From: Thiomicrorhabdus sp. 6S3-12
GTDB lineage: Bacteria > Pseudomonadota > Gammaproteobacteria > Thiomicrospirales > Thiomicrospiraceae
Length of the DNA stretch: 64,000 bases
Assembly (NCBI RefSeq): GCF_017571475.1
Contig: NZ_JAGETW010000008.1
Location: 1 to 64,000, forward strand
Direction of reading: 5' to 3'
Shown here: in pieces, positions 52,815-62,370 of the stretch
Layout of the letters: each line of letters opens with the position of its first letter
Position numbering within the stretch: the stretch's first letter is position 1
Translations under genes and position numbers: made by a program
Notes under the pieces: model-generated
Told to the model about the DNA's origin: nothing
What the model saw: only the letters and a program-made list of their open reading frames with translations
The model's database searches: none

Positions 52815-53735
52815 TTAAAAACCGGACATCGCCTTGATATAAATGGCGGCGCTCAAGGCAAGCGCCTGCAAGTTATAGCCGCCTTCAAGAACTGACAAGG
52901 CTTTGGGATTTCCGATATCCGGAAGCACCCGATGCAGCGATTCGGCCCACAAAGCAAAGTCAGATTCAATCAGATTCAGCTGAGCTAAGGGATCACCCTT
53001 ATGCGCGTCGAAACCGGCTGAGACCAGAATCAATTGCGGTTGAAACGCTTTCAGAGCCGGCCAGGCGGTATTCTCCCAGGCTTCGATAAACGTCTGCCCG
53101 CCCGTCCCCGATTCGAGTGGAATCTTGACGATATTCTCCTGCTCGCTTTCATCTTTGGTAAAGGGAAAAATGCCTCTCTGATAACTGGAGATCAGTTGCA
53201 CCCTTGGTTCCGTTTCGGCATAGGTTTCCGTTCCGTTACCGTGGTGAACATCGAAATCAAGGATAGAAATTCTTTCCAGACCGTATTTTTCCAATGCGTA
53301 GGCAGCACCGACCGCGATATTGTTGAACAGACAAAAGCCCATCGGTTGATGAACTTCGGCATGATGGCCCGGCGGACGGACATTGCAAAAGACTCCGCTG
53401 ACACGGTTTTCCATCAGCGCATCAATGCCGTCCAATACTGCTCCGCAAGCATGAAGCGCCGCAGAAATAGAATCCGGTACCAAAGCGGTATCTTCATCGA
53501 TCTGCACCCTGCCTTCCTGCGGCAGGTTTTTTTGCATCACGTCCCAGTAATGCTCGGTGTGCACCCGCAGAATATCTTCTTTATCCGCCTTCCTGGCATC
53601 CTCGACCAGCATATAATCCATCAGTCGCTGAGAAATTAACTGATCTTCTATAGCACCGATTCTTTGCGCATTTTCAGGATGACCATATCCATTGTCATGT
53701 TTTTTACATTCAGAGTGGCTAATATAGAGAAACAT
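52815..53735 (-). CDS. histone deacetylase family protein (zinc-dependent, AcuC-like)
   Basis: 306 residues. The HDAC fold landmarks are present: HDNGYGHPENAQRIGAIE, NVRPPGHHAEVHQPMGFCLFNN (catalytic His pair) and LDFDVHHGNGTE (zinc Asp and His), then SAGFDAHKGDPLAQL. Bacterial members remove acetyl groups from lysine or small molecules such as polyamines. It is divergent from the Pat-type acetyltransferase gene, with 48 bp between the starts, suggesting opposed acetylation control (inference). Confidence 0.92.
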   Translation of the reverse strand: MFLYISHSECKKHDNGYGHPENAQRIGAIEDQLISQRLMDYMLVEDARKADKEDILRVHTEHYWDVMQKNLPQEGRVQIDEDTALVPDSISAALHACGAVLDGIDALMENRVSGVFCNVRPPGHHAEVHQPMGFCLFNNIAVGAAYALEKYGLERISILDFDVHHGNGTETYAETEPRVQLISSYQRGIFPFTKDESEQENIVKIPLESGTGGQTFIEAWENTAWPALKAFQPQLILVSAGFDAHKGDPLAQLNLIESDFALWAESLHRVLPDIGNPKALSVLEGGYNLQALALSAAIYIKAMSGF

Positions 53736-53783
53736 GTATAACCTAAGAGAGTTTACTTATTCTTATTTGAAGGAATCAGGTCG

Positions 53784-56459
53784 ATGCAACCACATTACCT
53801 AACTCAGCTTTTTAATCCCAAGTCGGTGGCTGTCTTCGGTGCCAGTGACAGAGAGGACTCAGTAGGCGGTACCGCCTTTAACAATTTACTGACTGCCGGC
53901 TTTCAAGGAAAAATCTATGCTATCAATCCTAAGCACAAGGAAGTCCAAGGTCAAGCGTGCTTCGCGTCTCTGGAAGATGTCGGCGAATCCATCGATCTGG
54001 CCGTAATCGCGACGCCGGCACATACGATTATGCCGATTATCAAAGCCTGCGGACAAGCCAATATCCCATTTGCCATCGTCCTTTCCGCCGGTTTTGAAAG
54101 CGAAGAAGGCAAACTGCTGCAGAAGACTTTACTCAAAACGGCGCGCCAACTCGGTATTCGCCTGCTCGGCCCTAACTGTCTCGGCATTATCCGTCCTAAA
54201 ATCGGCCTTAATGCCACCTTCAGTAAAAACCAGGCACAAACCGGGAAGCTGGCTCTCGTCTCGCAAAGCGGCGCACTGTGTACCGGCGTATTGGACTGGG
54301 CCGAAACCAATGAAATCGGCTTCTCACTGGTCGCGTCCACCGGTGATGCCGCCGATCTGGATTTCGGCGAAATCCTCGATTATCTCGCCAGCGATGCCCA
54401 GACCCACAGTATTCTGTTGTATATCGAAGGGATTACCAATGCCCGCCGCTTCCTGAGCGGTCTGCGCAAGGCCGCGCGCGTCAAGCCGGTTATTCTGCTC
54501 AAATCCGGTCGCATGCCGGCCGGAACTCAAGCGGCAATCTCGCACACCGGCGCCCTGGTCGGCTCGGACGACATCTTCAATGCTGCGATCGAACGTACCG
54601 GCGTGGTGCGCGCGAAAACCATCAGCCAGCTATTCTCGGCGGCCAAAACACTGACCTACGATTTAACCATTAAGCAGAATCGTTTAATGATCGTCACCAA
54701 CGGCGGCGGTCCCGGTGTTATGGCTACGGATCTGGCCGCAGAACTGGGCATTCAGATGCCGAAAGTGAGTGAAACGACGCTAAAAGCCTTAAATGAAATA
54801 CTTCCGGCACACTGGTCGCATAACAACCCGGTCGATATTCTTGGAGACGCGACGCCGGAACGTTACCGCAAAGCGATCGAAATCTGCATGGACGACCCGG
54901 AAATCGACGCTGTACTGGTACTATTGACCCCGCAGGCGATGACCGATCCGGTGGCGATTGCTCACAGCCTGATCGAAATGCAGAAAACCTCAAACCATAA
55001 AAAACCGCTTCTTACGGCGTGGTTGGGTGAAAATCTGGTTGGACCGGCACGGGAAGCCTTCTATAAGGCTCATATCCCAACCTTCCGGACACCGGAAGCC
55101 GCAGTCGAAGCAATGCACTTCATTACCGAATATCATCACAATCAGACTCTGTTAAAGCAGATTCCGGAACCGAATGAAACCAGTCACTGCGATATCGACG
55201 GTGCCAGACAGATTATCCACAACGCTCTTCGGGAAGGTCGTACACTTCTCAACACATTGGAAACCAAGGCTCTTCTGAAAGCTTTCCATATCCCGGTCAC
55301 CCAGGCGATGATCGCCAACTCTGCAACCGAAGCACTGGTTGCCGCAGAAAATATCGGCTTCCCGGTCGCTCTCAAGGTGAACTCGGACAAAATTACCCAT
55401 AAATCAGACAGCGGCGGTGTTGAACTTAATATTCAGACCCCTGCCGAACTGCAGCACGCTTACGACCGCTTGGTCGCTTCGGTTAAAGAGCACTTCCCGA
55501 ACGAAGACATCCGCAGCGTCAGCGTCGAGTCCATGCTCAATATGCCTTTCGCGCGTGAATTGATTATCGGCGTCAGCCGCGACCCGGTTTTCGGCCCGGC
55601 AATCTCTTTCGGATCCGGCGGAACCATGGTGGAAATTCTTAAAGACAGCAGCAGCGCCCTGCCGCCCATCAACGAATTTATCGCGAAACGGATGATCGCC
55701 TCGACCAAGGTCAGCAAAATGCTCGGAAATTACCGCAATCTGCCAGCGGTACAGATCGATAAGCTGATCGAAATTCTGATTAACCTGTCGACAATGGTCA
55801 GCGAGTTACCGGAAGTGGTCGAACTCGATCTGAATCCGATTTTAGCCAATCATCAGCAGGTTCTGGCGGTCGATGCACGTATCCGCGTCGAACGTGCGTC
55901 AAAAAGCATGGTGCCTTATGCTCATATGGCAATTCACCCTTATCCTCTGCACCTGGAAACACACAGCACCACCTCATCCGGCATGGAATTCTGTATCCGT
56001 CCGATTCGCGCCGAAGACGCTCAGATGGAGAGCGAATTTGTCGATCACCTTTCGGAAAAAACCAAATTCCTGCGTTTTATGCAGAGCGTGAAATCGCTGA
56101 GTCAGGAGATGCTGGTACGTTTTACCCAAATTGACTATGACCAGGAAATGGCCTTTATCGCCTATTGCGAGGAGGACGGTCACCCCAAAGAGTTGGGCGT
56201 AACCCGCTACAGCATCAATCCGGACGGCAAAACCGCCGAATTTGCCTTAGTCGTGCACGACGGCTACCAGCACCAGGGGATCGGCACGCAGTTACTGGAG
56301 TGCCTGATTGAAGACGCCCGACGCAAAGGGCTGGATAAACTGAACGGTGAAGTACTGAAACAGAACCAGGGAATGCTGGCTCTGGCCGAACAATTCGGCT
56401 TCCAGCTCAGTCCTTGCACCGAGGACAAAGGCATTATTCTGGTCGAGAAAAAGCTTTAA
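53784..56459 (+). CDS. Pat/YfiQ-type protein lysine acetyltransferase (ADP-forming acyl-CoA synthetase-like plus GNAT)
   Basis: 891 residues. In order: a CoA-binding domain (SVAVFGASDREDSVGG), succinyl-CoA ligase-like parts (LVSQSGALCTGVLDWA, SHTGALVGSDDIF), an ATP-grasp domain (ALKVNSDKITHKSDSGGV) and a C-terminal GNAT domain from about 730 (CIRPIRAEDAQMESEFV, HDGYQHQGIGTQLLECL). The size and layout are those of Pat/YfiQ (PatZ), which acetylates enzymes such as acetyl-CoA synthetase. The His region keeps the expected GHXX-type SHTG, so residual ligase activity is not excluded. It is divergent from the HDAC gene. Confidence 0.9.
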   Translation: MQPHYLTQLFNPKSVAVFGASDREDSVGGTAFNNLLTAGFQGKIYAINPKHKEVQGQACFASLEDVGESIDLAVIATPAHTIMPIIKACGQANIPFAIVLSAGFESEEGKLLQKTLLKTARQLGIRLLGPNCLGIIRPKIGLNATFSKNQAQTGKLALVSQSGALCTGVLDWAETNEIGFSLVASTGDAADLDFGEILDYLASDAQTHSILLYIEGITNARRFLSGLRKAARVKPVILLKSGRMPAGTQAAISHTGALVGSDDIFNAAIERTGVVRAKTISQLFSAAKTLTYDLTIKQNRLMIVTNGGGPGVMATDLAAELGIQMPKVSETTLKALNEILPAHWSHNNPVDILGDATPERYRKAIEICMDDPEIDAVLVLLTPQAMTDPVAIAHSLIEMQKTSNHKKPLLTAWLGENLVGPAREAFYKAHIPTFRTPEAAVEAMHFITEYHHNQTLLKQIPEPNETSHCDIDGARQIIHNALREGRTLLNTLETKALLKAFHIPVTQAMIANSATEALVAAENIGFPVALKVNSDKITHKSDSGGVELNIQTPAELQHAYDRLVASVKEHFPNEDIRSVSVESMLNMPFARELIIGVSRDPVFGPAISFGSGGTMVEILKDSSSALPPINEFIAKRMIASTKVSKMLGNYRNLPAVQIDKLIEILINLSTMVSELPEVVELDLNPILANHQQVLAVDARIRVERASKSMVPYAHMAIHPYPLHLETHSTTSSGMEFCIRPIRAEDAQMESEFVDHLSEKTKFLRFMQSVKSLSQEMLVRFTQIDYDQEMAFIAYCEEDGHPKELGVTRYSINPDGKTAEFALVVHDGYQHQGIGTQLLECLIEDARRKGLDKLNGEVLKQNQGMLALAEQFGFQLSPCTEDKGIILVEKKL

Positions 56460-56512
56460 AAACGCTAAATAGGCAGTGAAATTACGGTTTTCCGTCCTGT
56501 TCGGCGGTAAAC

Positions 56513-56543
56513 GGCGGATATTCAATAAACACGGATATCCGCC
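56513..56543. terminator. hairpin between the convergent pat and aas genes
   Basis: GGCGGATAT (56513-56521) and ATATCCGCC (56535-56543) form a perfect 9-bp stem with a 13-nt loop. It lies midway between two convergent genes, so it may act as a shared terminator, but no T-run follows on either strand. Confidence 0.45.
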
Positions 56544-56568
56544 GGCTACAGGCCGTAACAACCGGCAA

Positions 56569-58731
56569 TCAGACTTTTGACTGCTGCTCAACCAACTGCT
56601 GAACCGCAGGATAGTCAACCTTGCCGGTTCCCAGAACCGGAACCTGTTCAACCAGTACCACGGTTTTCGGGATCATCAATTCGGACACCTGATTCGCTCT
56701 GGCGGCATCAATAACCGTTTTGCGGCTTAAGGTATGATCATCGGTCACCAGCACCAACTGCTCGCCTTTACGCTTATCCTCAATCGCAACCACCGCATGA
56801 TGTCCTTGCGGGCTGGCTTGATTGATATAGGTTTCTACCGCCGTCAGGGAAACCATTTCCCCGCCGATCTTGGCGAAACGTTTGGCGCGCCCTTTAATCC
56901 ACACGAAACCGTCCTGATCGATATCGACGATATCGCCGGTGTCATGCCAACCACCGCTTGGTGGCTGAAGCACTCCCGGATTATCCGGCATCAGATAACC
57001 AAGCATCACATTCGGTCCTTTGACAAACAGGCGCCCGCCCTCTTTAATCCCCGGAATCGGTTCAATACGATGCTCAATCATCGGCACAAACATTCCCACC
57101 GAACCATGCTTGAAGCTGGTTGGAATATTGACGCTCAAAACCGGCGTGGTTTCGGTAACACCATACCCCTCGTAGATCGGCTGATGGAATTTTTCCGCAT
57201 AAACCTGGCGGGTTTCCGGACGCAGACGTTCGGCACCGGCCACCAGAGCGCGCATACTGTAAAAGTCATACGGATTGGCCTTGCGCGCATAGCCGGTAAA
57301 GAAAGTGTCGGTTCCGAAAATCAGACGGGCATTTTTCTGATACACCAGTTCCGGAACCTGATGGTAATGCACCGGCGATGGGTAGAAGAAAACCCTCGCC
57401 CCTTTCAGAATCGGCCACAGCATCCCGGCAGTCAGACCGAAACAGTGAAAGGTAGGCAACGCATTGAACAACTGCTCGTTCGGCATCAGGTTCAGCATGG
57501 CGCTGATCTGCTCGATATTACTGACGATATTATTATGCGACAGCACCACCCCTTTAGGTGCACCTTCGGAACCGGAAGTAAACAGCACCACCGCTTCCGA
57601 ATCGGGATCAAGACGATTACCCGGCAGGGATTTTGCCGACGTCAGGCCCCCCCCGAGTTTATCGAGAGTACCGATGCTTTCCCGAACCTCTTCGAGAACA
57701 ATAAAACGCACGTCAGACGAGAGTTCTTCGACCAATTCCTGCAGCCCGAAAGCGTCGATAAAACGCTGCGAGGTAACAATGGTTTTCAACTCTGCCGTTT
57801 GACAGGCGGAGCGAATCACGTTTTTTCCGGCGGTAAAGTTAATCATCGCCGGAACATAGCCATAAGCCTGCAACGCAAAGAAGCTGGCCGGCATTCCGCT
57901 GACATTCGGCAACATTAAACCGACACGCTTCTCATCCTTAAGTTCCTTGTGCAGAGCCTTACCCAAAACCTTGGCAGCAAGCACGATCTTTTTCAGCGTC
58001 AGCTCTTGATGGTTAATGTCCTCGACGCAGATATCACCGGCGCGGAATTTCGTCTTGGCCTGCAATAAAGCGGTAAACAGGGATTTTTTCTGGATAGCCC
58101 CCAGATAGGCACTGTCGCGCATGATCTTCGCCACCTGTTCGGTGAGCAGTCTGTGACGGTCATGCCCTTTGACTCCTTTCGGAGCGGAAAGTTTCTGTGC
58201 CGGAGAAATCGTCAGGGTGATCTTCGGAAACCAGAAGCGTTTGATAAAACCGAAACGGCGGCCATCCAGATAGGAAAAACGACTCAGCACCGCGCCATCT
58301 ATGTGAACCGGCAGTAATATTGCGCCGCTTTTAGCCGCAACCATCCCGGTTCCGTCATAAATTTTCATCATTGCGCCAGTGGTGGTAATCCGCCCTTCCG
58401 GAAAAATCATGCACTGCTTACCGGTGCGCAGTTCTTCAATCATATGTTTAGCCGCGTACGGGCTGTGCATATCAACGCTGAAATAATGACTCATTGCCAG
58501 AATCCAGCGTTCATGCCATTTATTGGTATGGCTTTTATCGACCATGAACGTGGTTTCACCGGGAAGAAACAGATCCAGAAGCGGGCCGTCCAGAAGGGAG
58601 ACGTGATTGGCAATAATCAACAGCGGCTGCTGCGCCTGCTTAACCGCCCGGTAATGCTCCAAGCCCCTGACTTCAACGCGATACAACAGTTTAAAAAGCA
58701 GCTTTGCCAAGGATTTGAACAACCACTTCAT
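56569..58731 (-). CDS. aas: bifunctional acyltransferase/acyl-ACP synthetase Aas
   Basis: 720 residues, one more than E. coli Aas. The N-terminal PlsC-type acyltransferase has NHVSLLD (HxxxxD) and FPEGR. The C-terminal part is an AMP-binding ligase with VVLFTSGSEGAPKGVVLSH, YGVTETTPVLSVN and GWHDTGDI. It re-acylates lysophosphatidylethanolamine at the inner membrane. The lplT transporter gene lies 47 bp upstream on the same strand, the usual pairing. Confidence 0.93.
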   Translation of the reverse strand: MKWLFKSLAKLLFKLLYRVEVRGLEHYRAVKQAQQPLLIIANHVSLLDGPLLDLFLPGETTFMVDKSHTNKWHERWILAMSHYFSVDMHSPYAAKHMIEELRTGKQCMIFPEGRITTTGAMMKIYDGTGMVAAKSGAILLPVHIDGAVLSRFSYLDGRRFGFIKRFWFPKITLTISPAQKLSAPKGVKGHDRHRLLTEQVAKIMRDSAYLGAIQKKSLFTALLQAKTKFRAGDICVEDINHQELTLKKIVLAAKVLGKALHKELKDEKRVGLMLPNVSGMPASFFALQAYGYVPAMINFTAGKNVIRSACQTAELKTIVTSQRFIDAFGLQELVEELSSDVRFIVLEEVRESIGTLDKLGGGLTSAKSLPGNRLDPDSEAVVLFTSGSEGAPKGVVLSHNNIVSNIEQISAMLNLMPNEQLFNALPTFHCFGLTAGMLWPILKGARVFFYPSPVHYHQVPELVYQKNARLIFGTDTFFTGYARKANPYDFYSMRALVAGAERLRPETRQVYAEKFHQPIYEGYGVTETTPVLSVNIPTSFKHGSVGMFVPMIEHRIEPIPGIKEGGRLFVKGPNVMLGYLMPDNPGVLQPPSGGWHDTGDIVDIDQDGFVWIKGRAKRFAKIGGEMVSLTAVETYINQASPQGHHAVVAIEDKRKGEQLVLVTDDHTLSRKTVIDAARANQVSELMIPKTVVLVEQVPVLGTGKVDYPAVQQLVEQQSKV

Positions 58732-58778
58732 TTAATGACACCCTAAAAGAAAAAAGTTAAAAAAGTACACAAAAATTG

Positions 58779-60044
58779 CTAATTTGCACCCATTTTAAAC
58801 AATACGATCACCAAAATGTTCGCAACCGCCAAAATAACCAGCATGGCGAGTAACGAAAGCCCTAATCCGAACCCGAGCATAAGCAGCAGAGACGACAGCA
58901 CCATAAGCCCCGAATTAATCAGGTTATTGACGGCAATCATCTGCCCCCGCTGCTCGGCCGGTGTCTTACATTGCATCAGAGTATACAGAGGCACAATATA
59001 GGCGCCGCCAAAGAAGGCCATCAACGCAAAACTGACGCTTAACGCCAAGCCGTAGGCACCGGAAAGAAATTCGCCCAGCGTTGTCAGAGCGAAACTTCCG
59101 TCGACCGGCGCATGCAGATGAATCAGCCAGACCGCCACCAGCAGACTGGTACTCATCAGAAGCAGCAGAAGCGGATGCCAGCGCAGATGAACCTGCCCTT
59201 TGAAAAGTTGAGCGATGCCGGCCGATCCAAGAGCGATACCAATGGAAAAAAGGGTCAGAAACCAGACAACAACCTGATCGTCCGCCTGCAGACCATATTT
59301 CACCAGAGTAGGAATCTGACTCAGAATCACGGCACCGAAAAACCAGAACCAAGAGATGCCAAGCACCGCAAAAAAGGCTTCCTTATGGCGGATCGCCTGC
59401 TGAAAAATGGATCGGGTATTACCTATAAAACGGATTTTTTCTGGGTAACCGGGATGAGGCCGTATTTCCCCGACGGCGAAACTGGCCAGATAACCTAAAG
59501 AAGCGACGACAATCACCGCGGCCCCCATAAGGTAAACGCCTTCATCCGGCATTACCCCCAGACCGCCGAGAATCGTTCCCAGCAAAATAGCGACAAAGGT
59601 CGAACCACTAAAAAGTGCATTCCCTTTGATGAGTTGTTTTTCCGGCAGAATCTCTGGTAGAAACGCATATTTGATCGGGCCGAAAAAAGCCGACTGGGTT
59701 CCCATCAGAAACAGTGTAAACAGCAGCAGTTCGATCGACTGTTGAATCAGCGAAACGGCGCCGAGCAGCATCACACCGACTTCAGCAAGATTGATTTTAC
59801 GGATCAGCCAGCGTTTATCGTAGGCATCGGCGAGCTGGCCCGCCAGAGGGGAAAAAAGCAGAAACGGCAGAATAAAAAGTCCGGCAGCCAGTGTCACCAG
59901 AAGGCCGGTTTGCTCTTCGGACTGGCTTAATTTAAAGGTAATCAGGATCACCAGAGCGTTTTTATAGAGGTTGTCGTTAAAGGCACCAAGAAACTGAATG
60001 CCGAAAAATGCCCTGAAGGCGGGAAAACGAAGCACCGGCCACAT
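58779..60044 (-). CDS. lplT: lysophospholipid transporter LplT
   Basis: 421 residues from ATG 60044 (AGGA 7-8 nt upstream); the frame extends to 60095 without a good site. The start MWPVLRFPAFRAFFGIQFLG followed by AFNDNLYKNALVIL is typical of LplT. About twelve membrane helices follow, as for an MFS protein. LplT flips lysophospholipids inward for Aas, encoded immediately downstream. Confidence 0.92.
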   Translation of the reverse strand: MWPVLRFPAFRAFFGIQFLGAFNDNLYKNALVILITFKLSQSEEQTGLLVTLAAGLFILPFLLFSPLAGQLADAYDKRWLIRKINLAEVGVMLLGAVSLIQQSIELLLFTLFLMGTQSAFFGPIKYAFLPEILPEKQLIKGNALFSGSTFVAILLGTILGGLGVMPDEGVYLMGAAVIVVASLGYLASFAVGEIRPHPGYPEKIRFIGNTRSIFQQAIRHKEAFFAVLGISWFWFFGAVILSQIPTLVKYGLQADDQVVVWFLTLFSIGIALGSAGIAQLFKGQVHLRWHPLLLLLMSTSLLVAVWLIHLHAPVDGSFALTTLGEFLSGAYGLALSVSFALMAFFGGAYIVPLYTLMQCKTPAEQRGQMIAVNNLINSGLMVLSSLLLMLGFGLGLSLLAMLVILAVANILVIVLFKMGAN

Positions 60045-60119
60045 AGACTTGTCCTTTACACTGCGGGATGTCTGCAAGCTTAATGACTCAAGCAATAAAA
60101 CTCAAAATTATTTACCGCT

Positions 60120-61022
60120 TTACTTCCCAACCTCTTTCTTGAACGCATCACAAACCAGATCCACAAAAGCTCTTACTTTTGCCGAGAGATGATGCCGGTG
60201 CGGATAAACGATATAAATCCCCTGAACCGGCATTTCATAGGATTGCAATACGGCCTGTAAACGACCGCTGTTCAAATAATCGTCGGCGATGAACGTCGGC
60301 AAGCGACCGAACCCGATACCGGCCAGAATCAGCTCCAGTTGCTGAGGCAAGTGATTGGTTTGCGCCTTGGCAGGGACATCAATATGCAGGCTCTGACCGT
60401 TGACGAAATATTCCATCATCAAGGGCGCCTGCTGATAATGGTATTTGATTGCCGGTAACTGCCGCAGCTGGCTGGGATGGGTAATTTGCGGATACTTCTG
60501 CCAAAACTCCGGAATTGCGCAGGTGACTAGATTAAATTCGGTTACCTTGCGACTGATCAGACTGGAATCTTTCGGTTCTCCCAAACGCAGAGCGACATCG
60601 AACCCTTCGCCCGCCAAATCGACCAAACGGCTACTGAAATCAACCTGAAGTTCCACTTGTGGATACAGCCGCATATAGTCGGTAATAACCGATTGCAGAT
60701 GCAAATGCCCGAAACTCAAGGGAACGCTGACCTTGATGGTACCGACCGGATTTTGCTGCAAGGAGTGAATATTGTTTTCCATCTCCTGTGCCGAACGCAC
60801 TATATCGCGCGCTTTGGCGTAATACATCTGGCCGACTTCGGTCAGACTCAAACTGCGGGTCGAACGCTGTAGAAGTCGGGCATTCAAACGTTCTTCCAGA
60901 CGGTTTACCTGTTTGCTGACAAAAGAGACCGACACGCCGAGGTTCTGCGCTGCAGAACTGAAACTGCCCGCCTCGACCACACTCACAAAGACACTCATTC
61001 CCTCAAAAACATCCGGTTGCAT
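60120..61022 (-). CDS. LysR-family transcriptional regulator
   Basis: 300 residues from ATG 61022, chosen for GAGG about 6 nt upstream; the frame runs to 61037. The winged-helix region (FVSVVEAGSFSSAAQNLGVS, VSKQVNRLEERLNARLLQRS) and LysR substrate domain are clear, closest in style to the CrgA/DmlR group. It is divergent from the cytochrome b561-yceI pair, which it may control. Confidence 0.88.
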   Translation of the reverse strand: MQPDVFEGMSVFVSVVEAGSFSSAAQNLGVSVSFVSKQVNRLEERLNARLLQRSTRSLSLTEVGQMYYAKARDIVRSAQEMENNIHSLQQNPVGTIKVSVPLSFGHLHLQSVITDYMRLYPQVELQVDFSSRLVDLAGEGFDVALRLGEPKDSSLISRKVTEFNLVTCAIPEFWQKYPQITHPSQLRQLPAIKYHYQQAPLMMEYFVNGQSLHIDVPAKAQTNHLPQQLELILAGIGFGRLPTFIADDYLNSGRLQAVLQSYEMPVQGIYIVYPHRHHLSAKVRAFVDLVCDAFKKEVGK

Positions 61023-61172
61023 AGCGATCCTCAGCAATTTTCCTAGTCATTACCACTTAAATGGAAAAAGTCTTTTTATTATCAGCATATTCTCTATTAA
61101 TTGGAAAAAATTTAAATTATTAAACATGGATCAAGGAACAGAGCTATCCGTTCCCCATTATGGAGAAATGCA

Positions 61173-61733
61173 ATGCAATGGCGCAACGATAAAAATGGCT
61201 ATGGACTGGTAGCGATCACTTTTCATTGGCTACTGGCGGTTGCCCTGCTCGGGCTATTCTGGCTGGGAACCTGGATGGTTGATCTCAGCTATTACCACAA
61301 CTGGTATCACGAAGCTCCGAGTCTGCATAAGAGTATCGGCGTAATTGTAGTCGGTTTAATGCTGCTGCGTCTGCTATGGCGTTGGAGCAATCCGAAACCG
61401 GCCGTTCTGGGCACAAGCCCAATGCAGAATTTTCTGGCCGAGAGCGCTCACCTGACATTCTATCTGCTGGTGATTCTACTCGGTCTTAGCGGTTATTTCA
61501 TATCCAGTGCAGAAGGAGAAGCGATCAGTGTCTTCGGGCTCTTCTCGATACCCGCTTTACCTTGGCAATTCGAGCAACAGGCGGATATTGCCGGAGAAGT
61601 CCATGAGATTATCGCATGGACATTGATCGCACTGGTGGTGGTACACCTGGCCGCTGCATTGAAACACCATTTCATAAACCAAGACAAAACTTTAAAACGT
61701 ATGCTGACAACCAGCAAAGGAGACATATTATGA
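61173..61733 (+). CDS. cytochrome b561
   Basis: 186 residues. Four membrane helices and the di-heme histidine pattern: ITFHWLLAVALLGLFWLG, HKSIGVIVVGLMLLRLLWR, HLTFYLLVILLGLSGY and GEVHEIIAWTLIALVVVHLAAALKHH. It transfers electrons in the inner membrane, often from quinol. GGAG lies before the ATG. The stop overlaps the yceI start by 2 bases (ATGA), so the two are translationally coupled; this pairing is common. Confidence 0.92.
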   Translation: MQWRNDKNGYGLVAITFHWLLAVALLGLFWLGTWMVDLSYYHNWYHEAPSLHKSIGVIVVGLMLLRLLWRWSNPKPAVLGTSPMQNFLAESAHLTFYLLVILLGLSGYFISSAEGEAISVFGLFSIPALPWQFEQQADIAGEVHEIIAWTLIALVVVHLAAALKHHFINQDKTLKRMLTTSKGDIL

Positions 61734-62314
61734 ATATTAAAGCGACTTTAGGCGCACTGCTTTTAACCCCGGCTCTACTGGCGACGCCGTTACACAGCGC
61801 TCAGGCGGCCGATTACCAGATCGATACTCAGGGCATGCACGCCGCAATCCAGTTCAAGATTAAACACCTTGGCTACAGCTGGTTAAACGGGCGTTTCGAA
61901 AAATTTTCCGGAAACTACAGCTACGATAGCAGCAAACCGGATCAGAGCAAGGTACAAGTCACCATTGACACCACCAGTCTGAACAGTAACCACGCGGAGC
62001 GCGACAAGCACCTGCGCAGTAAGGACTTCCTGAATGTCAGTAAATACCCGCAGGCTAAGTTCGTCAGCACCGATGTCCAGGCAAAAGGCGATAAATTGAC
62101 GATTACCGGCGATTTCACCCTGAACGGTGTGACCAAACCTCTAACAATCGACGCTCATAAAATCGGCGAAGGCAAAGACCCATGGGGTGGCTACCGCTCC
62201 GGCTTTAGCGGTACAACCAGCTTCAAAATGGCCGATTACGGGATTACCTATGATTTAGGACCCGCCTCAACCGAGGTGTTTCTGACTCTGGATATCGAAG
62301 GGGTTCGTAAGTAA
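61730..62314 (+). CDS. YceI-family periplasmic protein
   Basis: 194 residues from ATG 61730 (AAAGGAG upstream); the frame is open further upstream, but that part lies inside the b561 gene. A signal peptide ends near AQAAD. The YceI lipocalin-like domain is seen in HAAIQFKIKHLGYSWLNGRF, VTIDTTSLNSNHAERDKHLR and the C-terminal GFSGTTSFKMADYGI. The fold binds isoprenoids such as ubiquinone precursors; the role beside b561 is probably in quinone or redox biology. Confidence 0.92.
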   Translation: MNIKATLGALLLTPALLATPLHSAQAADYQIDTQGMHAAIQFKIKHLGYSWLNGRFEKFSGNYSYDSSKPDQSKVQVTIDTTSLNSNHAERDKHLRSKDFLNVSKYPQAKFVSTDVQAKGDKLTITGDFTLNGVTKPLTIDAHKIGEGKDPWGGYRSGFSGTTSFKMADYGITYDLGPASTEVFLTLDIEGVRK

Positions 62315-62320
62315 GTCTTG

Positions 62321-62355
62321 CAGGGGGAAAAGGAGTATTTTCCCCTGTTTCTTTT
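62321..62355 (+). terminator. intrinsic terminator after yceI
   Basis: CAGGGGGAAAA (62321-62331) pairs with TTTTCCCCTG (62338-62347), with a short loop and a T-rich run (TTTCTTTT) to 62355. It follows the yceI stop by 6 bp, so it ends the cytochrome b561-yceI transcript. A palindromic TTTCACGTGAAA overlaps its end. Confidence 0.8.
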
Positions 62356-62366
62356 CACGTGAAACG
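62351..62366. promoter_or_regulatory. parS-like 16-mer (13/16)
   Basis: CTTTTCACGTGAAACG agrees with the parS consensus at 13 of 16 positions and contains the full palindrome TTTCACGTGAAA. It lies between the yceI terminator and the TetR gene stop. Confidence 0.3.
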
Positions 62367-62370
62367 ACGG

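Noticed and set aside
56734-57918. A 394-residue reading frame antisense to aas.
   Set aside because: It lies wholly opposite the well-supported Aas ligase domain, has a low-complexity His/Arg/Gln-rich composition, and shows no ribosome site or family pattern.
61616-61729. A longer N-terminus for the YceI protein.
   Set aside because: The extension overlaps the b561 gene and would destroy the clear signal peptide that begins at 61730.
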